Shown in pieces: positions 9,417-19,125 of a DNA stretch of 64,000 nucleotides. The notes below the pieces were generated by a model. The model saw only the letters and a program-made list of their open reading frames with translations. It had not been told where the DNA came from and did not search any database. This stretch comes from Marinospirillum perlucidum. Lineage in GTDB: Bacteria > Pseudomonadota > Gammaproteobacteria > Pseudomonadales > Halomonadaceae. A program made the translations under genes and the position numbers. Positions within the stretch are counted from its first letter, which is position 1; each line of letters starts with the position of its first letter. The stretch covers positions 124,001-188,000 of the forward strand of contig NZ_QFWJ01000001.1 of the NCBI RefSeq assembly GCF_003336805.1, read 5' to 3'.

Positions 9417-11318
9417 TTAAAGATTTTTCTGGAAGGCTTGCAGGTGGCGGGCCATTTCCGCCGCGTTCATCTCGCCCTGAATGCGCCAATTGCGGGCTTC
9501 CTGGCCTTCAATATAGAAAAGAAAGCTGGGTGGGCCAAAAAGCTGGCGCTCATTCAACCAGTTTCTTTTTTCGGGTGTGATATCAGTGAGATCCAGTTTG
9601 ACTCGGGAAATCCCCTGCATTTGCTCAATCACAGTGGGATCCGGAAAGACTTCGTTTTCCATGACCTTGCAGGAAATACACCAGTCAGCATAAAGGTCCA
9701 CAAGCACAGGTTGACGACTGGTATTAATCAGGGTGTCCAGGGTAGCTATCTGGTCAATCAGAGGGATGGGTTCCAGGGATGCTGGCGCTTGATTCGAGCC
9801 TTCCAAGCCTGCCAGGGGTTGCCAGGGGTTGTGGCTGCCAGCCAGTGCACCTACTAGCAGACTGGCACCATAGATGATCAAGGCCAGTCCCAGGGTGAGG
9901 CGTAATTTCTGCCAGCCACCCTGAAGTTGAAATTGCAGGCCACCCAGAAAGATGCCACCGCCCAGTGCCAGGAGTCCCCAAAGAGCGAGAGTCATCGGTG
10001 CGGGCAGGAGGCGCTCGACCAGCCAGATGGCTACTGCCAGCAACAGGAAACCAAAGAAAGCTTTAACCTGGTTCATCCAGGCACCGGCACGGGGCAACCA
10101 GCTGGCACCAAAAGTGGCGATTAGCAACAGGGGAAGCCCCATACCCAGCCCCATGGCCAGTAAGGCCCAGGCTCCGGTCAGGGCGTCTTCAGTCACCGCA
10201 ATAAAAGCCAAGGCACCGGCCAGAGGTGCGCTCATGCAAGGAGACACCACCAGCGTGGAAAGAGCCCCCATCAGGGCTACATTAACCAGGGTGCCCCCTT
10301 TGGGTTGTTGCAGGGCTTGGAGACGCTGATCCAGCCAGGCAGGCAGGCGTAATTCCCAGATGCCGAACATGGCCAGCGCCAGAAGCAGAAACAGCAGTGC
10401 GAAGGGCACCAGCACCCAGGGGGATTGGAGGGCTGCCTGGAGATTCAATCCCGCTCCGAAAAGTCCCATCAGGGCACCCAAGAGTGCATAGGTCAAGGCC
10501 ATCCCTGTCACATAGGCGGCAGAGAGCAGAAAGCCCCGTAAACGTCCCGAGTTTTGAGGTTGATCACCCTTGCCCACCAGGATTGCACTTAGAATGGGAA
10601 GCATAGGGAGTACGCAGGGGGTAAAGGTAAGTCCCAGGCCGGCGGCAAAGAAAAGGCCGAGTATCAGCCAGAGATCACCGCTTTGCAGAGTGGATGTCAG
10701 GCGGCTGCTCAGATTTTCCGGGGGTTGGCTGGCCGGTGACTCAGTGGTGGCTGTTGGTGGAGAAACCTCATCCAGTTTTACTGGTGTAGTTGAGGTATCC
10801 AGCTGGCTGCTATCCAGATTCAAAGTGGTGTACTGCGGAGGATAGCAAAGGCCTTCATCGGCGCAGCCCTGGTAGCGGATTTTAACGGCCAATTCTTGCA
10901 AGTCCGTTGATCCCTCAAGGGTGGCGGCCATCAAGGCAGTCGAGTAGTAGACCTGGCTGACCCCGAAATAGTCGTCTTCCTGAGTGACCGCTGGAGCAAA
11001 CTCCAAGGCTTTGACTGTCAGGCTTTCAGGGCCTTCGGGAAGGGTGACGGCAAACTGTTTCTGATAGAGGTAATAACCGGGCTCCAGATCCCAGCGAATA
11101 AAAATCTGGCTGCCCTCTATCCAGGCTTCCTGCTTGAAGGCTTCTTCGGGAGGAAGAAACTGCGGGCTAGCTTCTGAATCGCTAAACCAGGAATTCCAGG
11201 AGGATTGGGAAGAATTAAACAGGCTGGATGCCGAAATGGATGCTGAACCGAACATCAAGACCAGCAGGCAAACAAAAGCAAAAACAGAACGCTTGGTGGC
11301 TGTCACAATTAAATTCAT
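9417..11318 (-). CDS. dsbD: Thiol:disulfide interchange protein DsbD
   Basis: About 633 residues. A signal-type helix comes first (FAFVCLLVLMFGSASISA). The periplasmic alpha domain has the cysteine pair in GCADEGLCYPP. A multi-TM beta domain carries the paired cysteines TFTPCVLPM and SPCMSAPLAG. The periplasmic thioredoxin-like gamma domain has YADWCISCKVME. It transfers electrons from cytoplasmic thioredoxin to periplasmic DsbC/DsbG and cytochrome maturation. The start is uncertain: ATG 11318 is chosen because the signal sequence follows directly, but an in-frame TTG at 11339 and a GTG at 11306 exist. It is transcribed toward aroQ, with a 243-base gap. Confidence 0.93.
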   Translation of the reverse strand: MNLIVTATKRSVFAFVCLLVLMFGSASISASSLFNSSQSSWNSWFSDSEASPQFLPPEEAFKQEAWIEGSQIFIRWDLEPGYYLYQKQFAVTLPEGPESLTVKALEFAPAVTQEDDYFGVSQVYYSTALMAATLEGSTDLQELAVKIRYQGCADEGLCYPPQYTTLNLDSSQLDTSTTPVKLDEVSPPTATTESPASQPPENLSSRLTSTLQSGDLWLILGLFFAAGLGLTFTPCVLPMLPILSAILVGKGDQPQNSGRLRGFLLSAAYVTGMALTYALLGALMGLFGAGLNLQAALQSPWVLVPFALLFLLLALAMFGIWELRLPAWLDQRLQALQQPKGGTLVNVALMGALSTLVVSPCMSAPLAGALAFIAVTEDALTGAWALLAMGLGMGLPLLLIATFGASWLPRAGAWMNQVKAFFGFLLLAVAIWLVERLLPAPMTLALWGLLALGGGIFLGGLQFQLQGGWQKLRLTLGLALIIYGASLLVGALAGSHNPWQPLAGLEGSNQAPASLEPIPLIDQIATLDTLINTSRQPVLVDLYADWCISCKVMENEVFPDPTVIEQMQGISRVKLDLTDITPEKRNWLNERQLFGPPSFLFYIEGQEARNWRIQGEMNAAEMARHLQAFQKNL

Positions 11319-11466
11319 CCCTTCTGCATCCAATATCAAAAAATCAGTTTTATCAGACCCCGGAAAACTGAGGGTGTTCCCCTTGGGCCGCTATTGCTGC
11401 CTGTTTGGGGACTAGTGGCTGAAAAGCCCTCTAGTTTACATGAGCCAGACAAAGGATGAGGGAAAG

Positions 11467-13020
11467 ATGTCGAAACAAGTCCAGGTGGACCCAGGCTATT
11501 GCATTATTTCTTCCACGGATCTTCAGGGAAACATCATTGCCTGCAATGATTATTTTGTTGAAATCAGTGGCTACTCACGGGAGGAGTTATTGGGAGCGCC
11601 CCATAATATTATTCGTCACCCGGATATGCCGGCTGCTGTTTTTGCCGATCTCTGGCAGCATCTTGAAGCTGGTTTCAACTGGATGGGGCCTATAAAGAAT
11701 CGTTGCAAAAACGGTGATTACTACTGGGTAAATGCCTTTGTATCACCGGTTGTCGACGACGGCGAGGTGGTCGGCTACCAATCGGTACGTCATCCTTTGG
11801 AGCCTCAGGATCAGGAACAGGCCGAAGAAATTTATTCCCAGTGGCAGGCCAAACAGAAAATCCAACTGCCCTGGTACAAGCGCACCAACACCACCTTGCG
11901 GCTTTTTCTGGGCATGTTGATTCCTTTCCTGGGATTGTTGTTGGGCTGGTCCTATCGGGTTGAACCTCCGCTGATCGACCTGCTGATCATCCTTCCGGTT
12001 TCCATACTTTTTACAGCGCTTCTGGCCTACCGGCTGACCCTACCCCTGCGTGAAGTCATGGAAAGGGCTTTGCATTTCTATACTAACCCCGTTACCCAGC
12101 GCATATATACTGAGCGTGGTGATGAATTGGGGGCCTTGGAACTGGCCCTGCGCTATGCCGAATTGAAAAATCTGACAGCGATTAACCGGATAGGCCATTC
12201 AGCGGATCACATAGGTCAGCATCTGAATGAGCTGGTGGATCAGGTTCAGGGATCGGAAAACCTGGCGGGCGGCCAGCATCAGCTTTTGGAAGAGGCACAG
12301 GAATCGATGCAGGCTGTCAATGCGGCTTCTTTGTCCGTCAATGAGCGGTGTCAGCAGGCAACCCGGGTTGCCGAGGAAGCTGAGCAGCAGGCTTCCCAGG
12401 GACAAAAACAAATTGATCAGGCGATAGCAGGTTTTAAGTCCAGCCTGGATCAAATGCAGCGCCTGGATGACAAGGCGAGCCAGCTAGCCAGTCGTGTTGC
12501 TCAGATCGATGAAATGCTGGAAATGATCAATGCCCTGGCTGAGCAGACTAATTTGCTGGCCTTGAATGCAGCCATAGAAGCGGCCCGGGCCGGTGATGCC
12601 GGACGAGGTTTTGCCGTGGTGGCAGATCAGGTGCGCCAGTTGGCTGCCAGCTCGCAAGAAGCTTCGGGACGGATTCAGGAGCAGGTTTCCGGCTTTAGTC
12701 AACTGGCCTCGACCCTGTCGCATTCCCTGATTACCAGCGTTGAAGACTTGGGCTCGACCATGCAGGAGCTGGAAACAGCAGGTCAGCAAATCGGCCGCTT
12801 GCGTGAAGGGGTGATAACAGTGGAGCAGTTGAACCAGGAAACTTCACGCGCGGTGGTTGAGCAGATGCAAAGTCTGGATAGTCTCAAGGAGGGGTTGCAG
12901 GCCGTTTATCAGCGGGCCGAAGAGTTGGCGGCTAGCGCCCAGGAAAGTCGCACTCAGGGGCAAGGCGTAGAGAGCATGCTACAGGAGATGGAAGGCTTGA
13001 TTACCCGGTTTGAGCACTGA
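11467..13020 (+). CDS. PAS-containing methyl-accepting chemoreceptor (Aer-like)
   Basis: A ~517-residue sensor. The N-terminal PAS domain (residues ~10-110) carries the Aer-type signature of NDYFVEISGYSREEL, HNIIRHPDMP and GDYYWVNAFVSPV. Two hydrophobic helices follow (about 140-190), then a HAMP-like link. The C-terminal signalling domain contains the hairpin tip LAEQTNLLALNAAIEAARAG. Such proteins usually bind FAD and report redox or oxygen state to CheA/CheW. The start at 11467 is preferred to ATG 11440 because GAGGGAAAG immediately precedes it. It is monocistronic, with no che genes nearby. Confidence 0.92.
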   Translation: MSKQVQVDPGYCIISSTDLQGNIIACNDYFVEISGYSREELLGAPHNIIRHPDMPAAVFADLWQHLEAGFNWMGPIKNRCKNGDYYWVNAFVSPVVDDGEVVGYQSVRHPLEPQDQEQAEEIYSQWQAKQKIQLPWYKRTNTTLRLFLGMLIPFLGLLLGWSYRVEPPLIDLLIILPVSILFTALLAYRLTLPLREVMERALHFYTNPVTQRIYTERGDELGALELALRYAELKNLTAINRIGHSADHIGQHLNELVDQVQGSENLAGGQHQLLEEAQESMQAVNAASLSVNERCQQATRVAEEAEQQASQGQKQIDQAIAGFKSSLDQMQRLDDKASQLASRVAQIDEMLEMINALAEQTNLLALNAAIEAARAGDAGRGFAVVADQVRQLAASSQEASGRIQEQVSGFSQLASTLSHSLITSVEDLGSTMQELETAGQQIGRLREGVITVEQLNQETSRAVVEQMQSLDSLKEGLQAVYQRAEELAASAQESRTQGQGVESMLQEMEGLITRFEH

Positions 13021-13037
13021 TTGCAAAAAGAGGAAGT

Positions 13038-13114
13038 TGGTGGCTATGCCCTGATTTGAACAGGGGACCCCATCATTATGAGTGATGTGCTCTAACCAGC
13101 TGAGCTACATAGCC
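13038..13114 (-). tRNA. tRNA-Met (CAT anticodon)
   Basis: On the minus strand the sequence folds as a full cloverleaf: acceptor GGCTATG / CATAGCC, D-arm AGCTCAGCTGGTTAGAGC, anticodon loop with CAT, and T-arm GGTTCAAATC-like. The encoded CCA is at 13038-13040. A CAT anticodon could also mark an Ile2 tRNA modified by TilS; the overall body looks like elongator Met. Confidence 0.93.
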
Positions 13115-13141
13115 ACACAAGCGGCGCAATATTAAGCTTGG

Positions 13142-13183
13142 CAACACCTCCTGTCAAGCCTCTTGGGCAGTCAGGAGGTGTTG
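13142..13183. repeat. 12-bp inverted repeat between tRNA-Met and ychF
   Basis: CAACACCTCCTG (13142-13153) and CAGGAGGTGTTG (13172-13183) are perfect complements around an 18-base interval, which itself holds a smaller CAAG / CTTG pair. It lies just after the ychF stop on the minus strand but has no T tract. It may be a 3'-end structure or an extended cruciform. Confidence 0.6.
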
Positions 13184-13193
13184 GTTCGGCTAA

Positions 13194-14288
13194 TCAGACA
13201 TTAAAGCGGTAGTGCATGACGTCGCCATCCTGGATGATGTAATCCTTGCCTTCCAGGCGCCATTTACCCGCTTCCTTGGCACCCTGTTCGCCCTGGCAGG
13301 CGACAAAATCATCATAGGCGACCACTTCAGCGCGGATGAAGCCCTTCTGGAAGTCGGTATGAATCACGCCAGCCCCTTCAGGTGCGGTTGCTCCTTTTTT
13401 AACCGTCCAGGCACGTACTTCCTTAACGCCAGCCGTAAAGTAGGTCTGTAGTCCCAGGAGTTCAAAGCCAGCACGGATAACACGGTTCAGGCCAGGTTCC
13501 TCCAGGCCCATGCTTTCCAGGAACATGGCTTTTTCTTCGGGGTCGTCCAGCTCGGCGATTTCCGCTTCTATCTTGTTGCATACGGGCACCACGACCGCTT
13601 CTTCCTGTTCGGCAAGCTTGCGCACGACATCCAGATGCGGGTTGTTTTCAAAGCCCTCTTCATTGACGTTGGCAATGTACATGGTCGGCTTGAGGGTCAG
13701 GAAACCGTAGTTTTTGACCAGTTTTTTCTCTTCATCACTGAGGCCAAAACTGCGCAGGGGTTTGCCTTCTTCCAGATGCGGCTGCACTTTTTCCAGAATG
13801 GCTTTCTGGGCGATGGCTTCCTTATCGCCACCTTTGGCCAGACGTACCAGCTTCTGAATCCCTTTTTCAACAGAATCCAGGTCAGCCAGTGCCAGTTCCA
13901 TATTGATAATTTCAATATCGCTGGCCGGATCAACCTGGTTGGCCACATGAATGACATTGTCGTCTTCAAAGCAGCGGACTACGTGGGCAATCGCCTGGGT
14001 TTCACGAATATTGGCCAGAAATTTATTGCCCAGGCCTTCACCCTTGGAGGCCCCGGCAACCAGACCGGCAATATCCACAAACTCCATGGTTGTGGGCAGA
14101 ACTTTTTCGGGTTTGACGATTTCTGCCAGGGTATCCAGGCGGGGGTCGGGCAGGGGAACGATGCCCGTATTGGGTTCAATGGTACAGAAGGGGAAGTTTT
14201 CTGCATCGATGCCTGACTGGGTCAAGGCATTAAACAAGGTGGATTTGCCGACGTTGGGAAGGCCGACGATACCGCAATTAAAGCCCAT
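13194..14288 (-). CDS. ychF: Redox-regulated ATPase YchF
   Basis: A 364-residue Obg-family P-loop protein that prefers ATP and binds ribosomes; linked to oxidative-stress control. It shows [18 protein letters not shown] (Walker A), [20 protein letters not shown] (G3 region) and a C-terminal TGS-like domain with TFFTAG-type [12 protein letters not shown] and [13 protein letters not shown]. Length is exactly typical. It follows pth by 80 bases, the common pth-ychF order. Confidence 0.97.
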   Translation of the reverse strand: MGFNCGIVGLPNVGKSTLFNALTQSGIDAENFPFCTIEPNTGIVPLPDPRLDTLAEIVKPEKVLPTTMEFVDIAGLVAGASKGEGLGNKFLANIRETQAIAHVVRCFEDDNVIHVANQVDPASDIEIINMELALADLDSVEKGIQKLVRLAKGGDKEAIAQKAILEKVQPHLEEGKPLRSFGLSDEEKKLVKNYGFLTLKPTMYIANVNEEGFENNPHLDVVRKLAEQEEAVVVPVCNKIEAEIAELDDPEEKAMFLESMGLEEPGLNRVIRAGFELLGLQTYFTAGVKEVRAWTVKKGATAPEGAGVIHTDFQKGFIRAEVVAYDDFVACQGEQGAKEAGKWRLEGKDYIIQDGDVMHYRFNV

Positions 14289-14368
14289 AGTTATCTGTCC
14301 TGTTCAAAAAGTCTTTGCAAACAATATTCGGGATGGCTTGGCTAGTCGCCTGTAATCAGGCCATGAGT

Positions 14369-14956
14369 CTATTCAGCTTTGAAGCTATGCAACTGATTCA
14401 TGGCCCGAGTGGTGTCACCGCTGACGATCAGTTCCAGATGACGCAGGCATTCATCAACGGCGGCATTGATTTTCAGTTGTTCATCCTGGGGGGGCTTGCC
14501 CAGAACATAGCCGGTTACTTTGCTGGCTTGTCCCGGATGGCCGATGCCGATTCTCAGACGGTAAAAATCGCGATTATTGCCCAGAGCGCTGATGGTATCA
14601 CGAAGGCCATTATGTCCACCGTGACCACCGCCTTTTTTTAAGCGGGCGACGCCTGGATCCAAATCCAGTTCATCATGGACAACCAGGATTTCTTCGGGAT
14701 TGATTTTGTAGAAGTTGGCCAGGGCGGCAATGGATTGGCCACTGCGATTCATGAAGGTGGTGGGGATCAGAAGATGCAGCTTGTGACTGCCCAATAGCAG
14801 CTGACCATGCAATCCTTGGAACTTGCTGGTAGTGAGGGGGAGCTGATGCTGGGCGGCCAGGGCTTCGACCAACCAGGCTCCGGCATTATGCCTTGTCGAT
14901 GCATATTCTTTTCCGGGATTGCCCAGACCGACAAGCAGTTGAATCCCTTTAGCCAT
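14369..14956 (-). CDS. pth: Peptidyl-tRNA hydrolase
   Basis: A 195-residue enzyme that releases peptides from stalled peptidyl-tRNA. Motifs: [20 protein letters not shown] (with the catalytic His), [23 protein letters not shown] and [13 protein letters not shown]. The start at 14956 ([10 protein letters not shown]) has GAGAAAG upstream; an in-frame ATG at 14977 would add seven residues. It lies behind the terminator of rplY. Confidence 0.97.
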   Translation of the reverse strand: MAKGIQLLVGLGNPGKEYASTRHNAGAWLVEALAAQHQLPLTTSKFQGLHGQLLLGSHKLHLLIPTTFMNRSGQSIAALANFYKINPEEILVVHDELDLDPGVARLKKGGGHGGHNGLRDTISALGNNRDFYRLRIGIGHPGQASKVTGYVLGKPPQDEQLKINAAVDECLRHLELIVSGDTTRAMNQLHSFKAE

Positions 14957-14996
14957 AGGCGCTTTCTCGGTGATCAAAAATCAGGTTTTAGATGTG

Positions 14997-15030
14997 AAAA
15001 ACCCAGGTAGCCTCCTAGAGGCTGCCTGGG
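14997..15030 (-). terminator. Rho-independent terminator after rplY
   Basis: On the minus strand a long stem CCCAGGcAGCCTC / GGAGGCTaCCTGGG is followed by five T residues. It begins 23 bases after the rplY stop and separates rplY from pth. Confidence 0.9.
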
Positions 15031-15052
15031 CAAAACGGCCAACAACTGAGTT

Positions 15053-15685
15053 TTATTCTTCAGTTGCTTCTTCGCCGCCTTCTTCATCTGCATCGTCAGA
15101 CTTACCGCCTTTCTTGGCATGAACGCTGACAACACCTGTGTCGCCGCCGTGGGCCAGAGCAGTGATGTTAACGCCTTCGGCCAGTTCCAGGTCGGACAGG
15201 TGAATGGTTTGACCGACTTCCAGTTTGCTGACATCAATGTCGATGGACTGGGGCAGGTTCTGAGGCAGAGCAGTTACCTCAACTTCGTTCAGCAGGTGCT
15301 GAATTTTACCGCCCTGCTGCTTGACGCCAACACAGTTGTCTTCGTTCTGGAAGTGCAGAGGCACTTGAACGCTAACAGTGTGAGTGGAATCAACGCGCTG
15401 GAAGTCAACGTGCAGAACCAGAGGCTTGAAAGGATGGCGTTGCATGTCTTTCATGATGACCTGCTGCTTCTTGCCATCGATATCCAGGTTCAGAATCGAG
15501 GTATAGATGGCTTCCTCGGTTTCCAGAACGCGGTAGAACTCACGCTGTTCAACAGCGATAGGCTGAGGAGCTTCTTCACCGCCGTAAATGATAGCGGGGA
15601 TGTACTGCTTAGCACGACGCAGGCGGCGGCTCGCACTCGTACCCAGGTCGTTACGTGCAGTGGCTACAAAATTAAATTCTGACAT
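15053..15685 (-). CDS. rplY: 50S ribosomal protein L25 (CTC form)
   Basis: A 210-residue protein binding 5S rRNA. The N-terminal L25 domain (~1-93) contains RNDLGTSASRRLRRA and HVDFQRVD. A C-terminal beta domain of the TL5/CTC type (~100-185) follows, and the protein ends in an acidic tail. This is the long form of L25, unlike the 94-residue E. coli protein. It lies downstream of prs, the common prs-rplY-pth-ychF string. Confidence 0.96.
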   Translation of the reverse strand: MSEFNFVATARNDLGTSASRRLRRAKQYIPAIIYGGEEAPQPIAVEQREFYRVLETEEAIYTSILNLDIDGKKQQVIMKDMQRHPFKPLVLHVDFQRVDSTHTVSVQVPLHFQNEDNCVGVKQQGGKIQHLLNEVEVTALPQNLPQSIDIDVSKLEVGQTIHLSDLELAEGVNITALAHGGDTGVVSVHAKKGGKSDDADEEGGEEATEE

Positions 15686-15789
15686 TATCTTGTCCTCATG
15701 GACGGTTATCTAAAAGTAAACACCAGGTGCCCGCGACCAGGCAGTCTGGTGTTCATGGGTTTTCCCTTTTGAGGGAAAGCTTTACCTGA

Positions 15790-16737
15790 TCAGCTCCGGA
15801 ACATGGAGCTGATGGATTCTTCATTACTGACACGGCGTACGGCTTCAGCCAGCAGGCTGGAAACCGTGAGCTGGCGGATTTTACCAGAATTAACGGCAGC
15901 CGTGGTCAGAGGAATCGTATCGGTTACGATCAGTTCATCCAGCATGGAGTTGGAGATGTTGCTGATTGCAGGACCGGAAAGAATAGCGTGAGTGGAATAG
16001 GCGACCACCTTCTTGGCGCCACGGGTCTTCAGGGCCTCGGCTGCCTTGCACAGGGTGCCGGCAGTATCTACCATGTCATCGACCAGAACGCAGGTGCGGT
16101 CTTCAATGTCACCGATGATGTGCATGACCTGAGACTGGTTGGCCTGGGGGCGACGCTTGTCGATAATCGCCAGGTCGGTGTCGTTGAGTTCCTTGGCAAT
16201 GGCGCGGGCACGAACTACGCCGCCAACATCGGGAGATACCACGACCATGTTGTCGTAGTTCTGGCGCTCGATATCATCCAGAAGCACTGGCGAGCCATAG
16301 ATGTTGTCAACGGGGACATCAAAAAAGCCCTGGATCTGATCGGCATGTAGATCCATGGTCATGACTCGACTGACGCCAGCGGCACACATCATGTCGGCAA
16401 CCAGCTTGGCAGAGATGGGAACCCTGGAGGAGCGAACGCGACGATCCTGGCGTGCATAACCGAAGTAGGGGATAACCGCAGTAATACGGTGAGCTGAGGC
16501 GCGGCGCAGAGCATCGACCATCAGCATCATTTCCATGATGTGGTCATTGGTGGGCGCACAGGTGGATTGAATTACAAAAACATCCTTACCCCGGACATTT
16601 TCATTGATTTCAATAGCAATCTCACCATCGCTGAATTGACCAACGGTGGCATCGCCCATACGGATATCAAGACATTCTACAACTTTGCGCGCCAGTTCCG
16701 GGTTGGCATTGCCCGAAAAGACCATCAAGTTAGACAC
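15790..16737 (-). CDS. prs: Ribose-phosphate pyrophosphokinase
   Basis: A 315-residue enzyme making PRPP from ribose-5-phosphate and ATP for nucleotide, His and Trp synthesis. It shows [63 protein letters not shown] and the PRPP-binding [13 protein letters not shown]. Length is typical. A tRNA-Gln lies upstream. The ispE and lolB genes that precede prs in many relatives are absent here. Confidence 0.98.
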   Translation of the reverse strand: MSNLMVFSGNANPELARKVVECLDIRMGDATVGQFSDGEIAIEINENVRGKDVFVIQSTCAPTNDHIMEMMLMVDALRRASAHRITAVIPYFGYARQDRRVRSSRVPISAKLVADMMCAAGVSRVMTMDLHADQIQGFFDVPVDNIYGSPVLLDDIERQNYDNMVVVSPDVGGVVRARAIAKELNDTDLAIIDKRRPQANQSQVMHIIGDIEDRTCVLVDDMVDTAGTLCKAAEALKTRGAKKVVAYSTHAILSGPAISNISNSMLDELIVTDTIPLTTAAVNSGKIRQLTVSSLLAEAVRRVSNEESISSMFRS

Positions 16738-16771
16738 GGATTCACCCTAATGACAGAGGTTTCGCGAAGGA

Positions 16772-16800
16772 AAGGGGCTTCCGGTAACCGGAAACCCCTT
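16772..16800 (-). terminator. Hairpin between tRNA-Gln and prs
   Basis: Stem AAGGGGTTTCCGG / CCGGAAGCCCCTT (one G-T pair) with a 3-base loop, followed on the minus strand by TCCTT. It probably terminates or processes the tRNA-Gln transcript; the T tract is weak. Confidence 0.6.
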
Positions 16801-16818
16801 GAGGAAAGCTGAATTGAG

Positions 16819-16893
16819 TGGCTGGGGTAGAGAGATTCGAACTCCCGAATGCCTGGACCAAAACCAGGTGCCTTACCACTTGGCTATACCCCA
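16819..16893 (-). tRNA. tRNA-Gln (TTG anticodon)
   Basis: The minus strand gives TGGGGTATAGCCAAGTGG at the 5' end, an anticodon stem CCTGG / CCAGG with loop TTTTGGT (anticodon TTG), a T-arm with GTTCGAATC and an encoded CCA at 16819-16821. All four arms pair. Confidence 0.96.
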
Positions 16894-16991
16894 AACTCAA
16901 TGGCTGCGCATTATAAACAAGGAATATTTGTTTGTGAACCCCTGGCGTCTGTCGGTTAAAAGTTGTTAAACGCGGCAAACTACGGGGTGGT

Positions 16992-17330
16992 TCAAACCGT
17001 GATTACTAGCTGCTGAATGAGCATATAGCTCAGGGTTCCCGCCATCAATGAAAGCAGGGCATTGCGCTTCCAGAGATGCAAAATTACCACCAGGAGAGCT
17101 GGTCCCAGTGCATCCATGCCCAATACCGGGGCCTGCCAGTTTCCTGAGCGCAGCAGAAAAATTACCACCAGTAAGGCCATGATGCCGGCAGGCAGGTAGC
17201 GCCCGAGGTGCTGGACCAGAGGGTGGTTACGCTGCCGCCCTAAAAAGGCAAAGGGAAGCAACCGGGTTAAAAAGGTTGCGGCGGCGGCGGCCAGAATAAA
17301 ACTGAGTAAATAAAAGGTATCACCGTTCAT
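16992..17330 (-). CDS. azlD: AzlD-family branched-chain amino acid export subunit
   Basis: A 112-residue protein with four hydrophobic segments and the AzlD pattern near the N-terminus (FLTRLLPFAFLG) and middle (RYLPAGIMALLVVIFLL). AzlD is the small partner of AzlC in exporters of branched-chain or related amino acids. It overlaps the end of azlC by about ten bases, indicating translational coupling. Confidence 0.88.
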   Translation of the reverse strand: MNGDTFYLLSFILAAAAATFLTRLLPFAFLGRQRNHPLVQHLGRYLPAGIMALLVVIFLLRSGNWQAPVLGMDALGPALLVVILHLWKRNALLSLMAGTLSYMLIQQLVITV

Positions 17331-18045
17331 GCTGCTGATCCTGATTGATCGCTGTGTAGAGGTGTTTGCGGCTGGGGTATTGCCAAAACAGTGCTACTAC
17401 CACCAGGGTGATGGCGATCAGTAGCTGTTGGCTGGCTGGAAAGAGGAGTGCGGCCACCAGAGCTGCTATAGCCCCCGCCCAGATGGCAAAGTGGGATTGC
17501 AGTGCCTTGTATTGCTCTATGCAGAGGACGATAAACAAGGCCACCAGAGCAAAGTCTATCCCGGTGGAATCAAAAATGAGCGTGCGGCCTAGCCAGGCAC
17601 CTAGTGCACACCCGAGTATCCAGTAAATCTGGTTACACAGGGTGATAAGAAAATCCACTTGCTGCTCCAGGGCTTTGTTGCGGGTTCGGGGGCGACTGGT
17701 TAGCAGCGAGTAGGTTTCATCGGTCAGTCCGAAAATCAAGTAGGGTTTGCGCCATCCTGCTCCAGCAAAAGCATCCAGCAAGGATAAGCCGTAGAAGACA
17801 TGGCGGGCATTGAGCACCAACATGGCAATGAAGACTTCAATCAAACCGGTGGAAGCCAGCAGCAGACTGACCGCAAGAATTTGTCCGGCACCGGCATAGA
17901 TTACCAGCCCCATCAGCGGGGCAAACCACCAGGCGTAATCCAGCTGGGTGGAGAAAAGAACACCAAAAGCCATCCCAAGAGGAAGGTAGCCGAATAAAAC
18001 CGGTAAGGAGAGGCGCAGGGCTGTCGTTAAGGGGGAAGATTGCAT
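17320..18045 (-). CDS. azlC: AzlC-family branched-chain amino acid exporter
   Basis: About 241 residues from the ATG at 18045, with a multi-TM core and the family signature RLSLPVLFGYLPLGMAFGVLF and LNARHVFYGLSLL. It is the large subunit of the AzlCD exporter. The reading frame stays open upstream to 18231, but residues there are unlike AzlC and would make the protein too long. GGAG lies about 10 bases before 18045. It is divergent from the amino-acid ABC importer that starts at 18267. Confidence 0.88.
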   Translation of the reverse strand: MQSSPLTTALRLSLPVLFGYLPLGMAFGVLFSTQLDYAWWFAPLMGLVIYAGAGQILAVSLLLASTGLIEVFIAMLVLNARHVFYGLSLLDAFAGAGWRKPYLIFGLTDETYSLLTSRPRTRNKALEQQVDFLITLCNQIYWILGCALGAWLGRTLIFDSTGIDFALVALFIVLCIEQYKALQSHFAIWAGAIAALVAALLFPASQQLLIAITLVVVALFWQYPSRKHLYTAINQDQQHER

Positions 18046-18266
18046 TCTTATCAAGCTCCATCTCAAGAAGCGGCGCATTCTAACAAACTCCCGCAGCAAG
18101 CGGACACTTGTTTGATCCTTGTGTAAATTCTTGCATTTTGATGGCAGGTCCATGACAAAGAAGTAAAAGCTACCCCTGTTCATGCAAAGTTCACTCGGGT
18201 AAACTTCCTTGCATCCCTTAACATTAATCACTGCTCACAAGGCAGTTAGCGACTCAAGGCAGCGAG

Positions 18267-19073
18267 ATGATCCCCGCACCTGAACTCCAGAAAAATAGCC
18301 AAGACGACTCCCTTCCTGCTCTCCAGGTAGACGACCTGCACAAGCGTTACGGCCAGCATGAAGTGCTCAAGGGGATTTCGCTGACTGCCAACCAGGGTGA
18401 TGTTATTTCCATTCTTGGGTCCAGTGGTTCCGGTAAGTCCACTTTACTTCGCTGTCTTAATCTTCTTGAAAAACCCTATCGCGGTAGTATTCATCTGGCC
18501 GGTGAACAGCTGGCAATGAAAGCCAATCGTGATGGCGAACTCCAACCCGCTTCGCGTCGTCAGTTGGAAAGCTTTCGTGCCCGCATGGGCTTTGTATTTC
18601 AGAATTTCAATCTTTGGCCGCATCTGACCCTGCAGGACAATGTCGCTCTGGCACCGACCCAGGTATTTGGCAAGAGTAAAAAACAGGCTCGCGAAGAAGC
18701 GGTGGCCTTGCTGGACAAGGTGGGCCTGGCAGACAAGCGTCTTGCTTACCCGCTGCAGCTTTCCGGTGGTCAACAGCAGCGAGTCGCCATAGCACGTACC
18801 CTGGCCATGGAGCCTGAAGTCCTGCTTTTTGACGAGCCCACCTCGGCGTTAGACCCGGAATTGGTCAATGAAGTCTTGGGCGTGATGCGCAAGTTGGCTG
18901 ATGAAGGCCGCACCATGCTGATCGTTACTCATGAAATGCGTTTTGCCCGTGATGTGTCTTCGCAGGTGATGTTCCTGCACCAGGGCCAGGTTGAGGAGTT
19001 GAGTCCCCCGGACGTCTTCTTCACCAATCCGGCTTCCACCCGTTGTCGTGAATTTTTGTCCAGCCACCTCTAG
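18267..19073 (+). CDS. Polar amino acid ABC transporter, ATP-binding protein
   Basis: A 268-residue ATPase of the HisP/GlnQ/ArtP group. It has ILGSSGSGKSTLLRCLNLLE (Walker A), Q-loop FVFQNFNLWPHLT, signature LSGGQQQRVAIARTLA, Walker B LLFDEPTSALDPE and the H-loop IVTHEM. It energises the two permeases encoded downstream. It is the first gene of a four-gene importer operon: ATPase, binding protein, permease, permease. The set resembles the histidine/arginine (AotJQMP/HisJQMP) systems; the exact substrate cannot be read from sequence. Confidence 0.95.
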   Translation: MIPAPELQKNSQDDSLPALQVDDLHKRYGQHEVLKGISLTANQGDVISILGSSGSGKSTLLRCLNLLEKPYRGSIHLAGEQLAMKANRDGELQPASRRQLESFRARMGFVFQNFNLWPHLTLQDNVALAPTQVFGKSKKQAREEAVALLDKVGLADKRLAYPLQLSGGQQQRVAIARTLAMEPEVLLFDEPTSALDPELVNEVLGVMRKLADEGRTMLIVTHEMRFARDVSSQVMFLHQGQVEELSPPDVFFTNPASTRCREFLSSHL

Positions 19074-19125
19074 GCTAGGCTTAAATACGCGTCTTTTTAT
19101 CAAGCTAACTGAAGGATATACCGTG

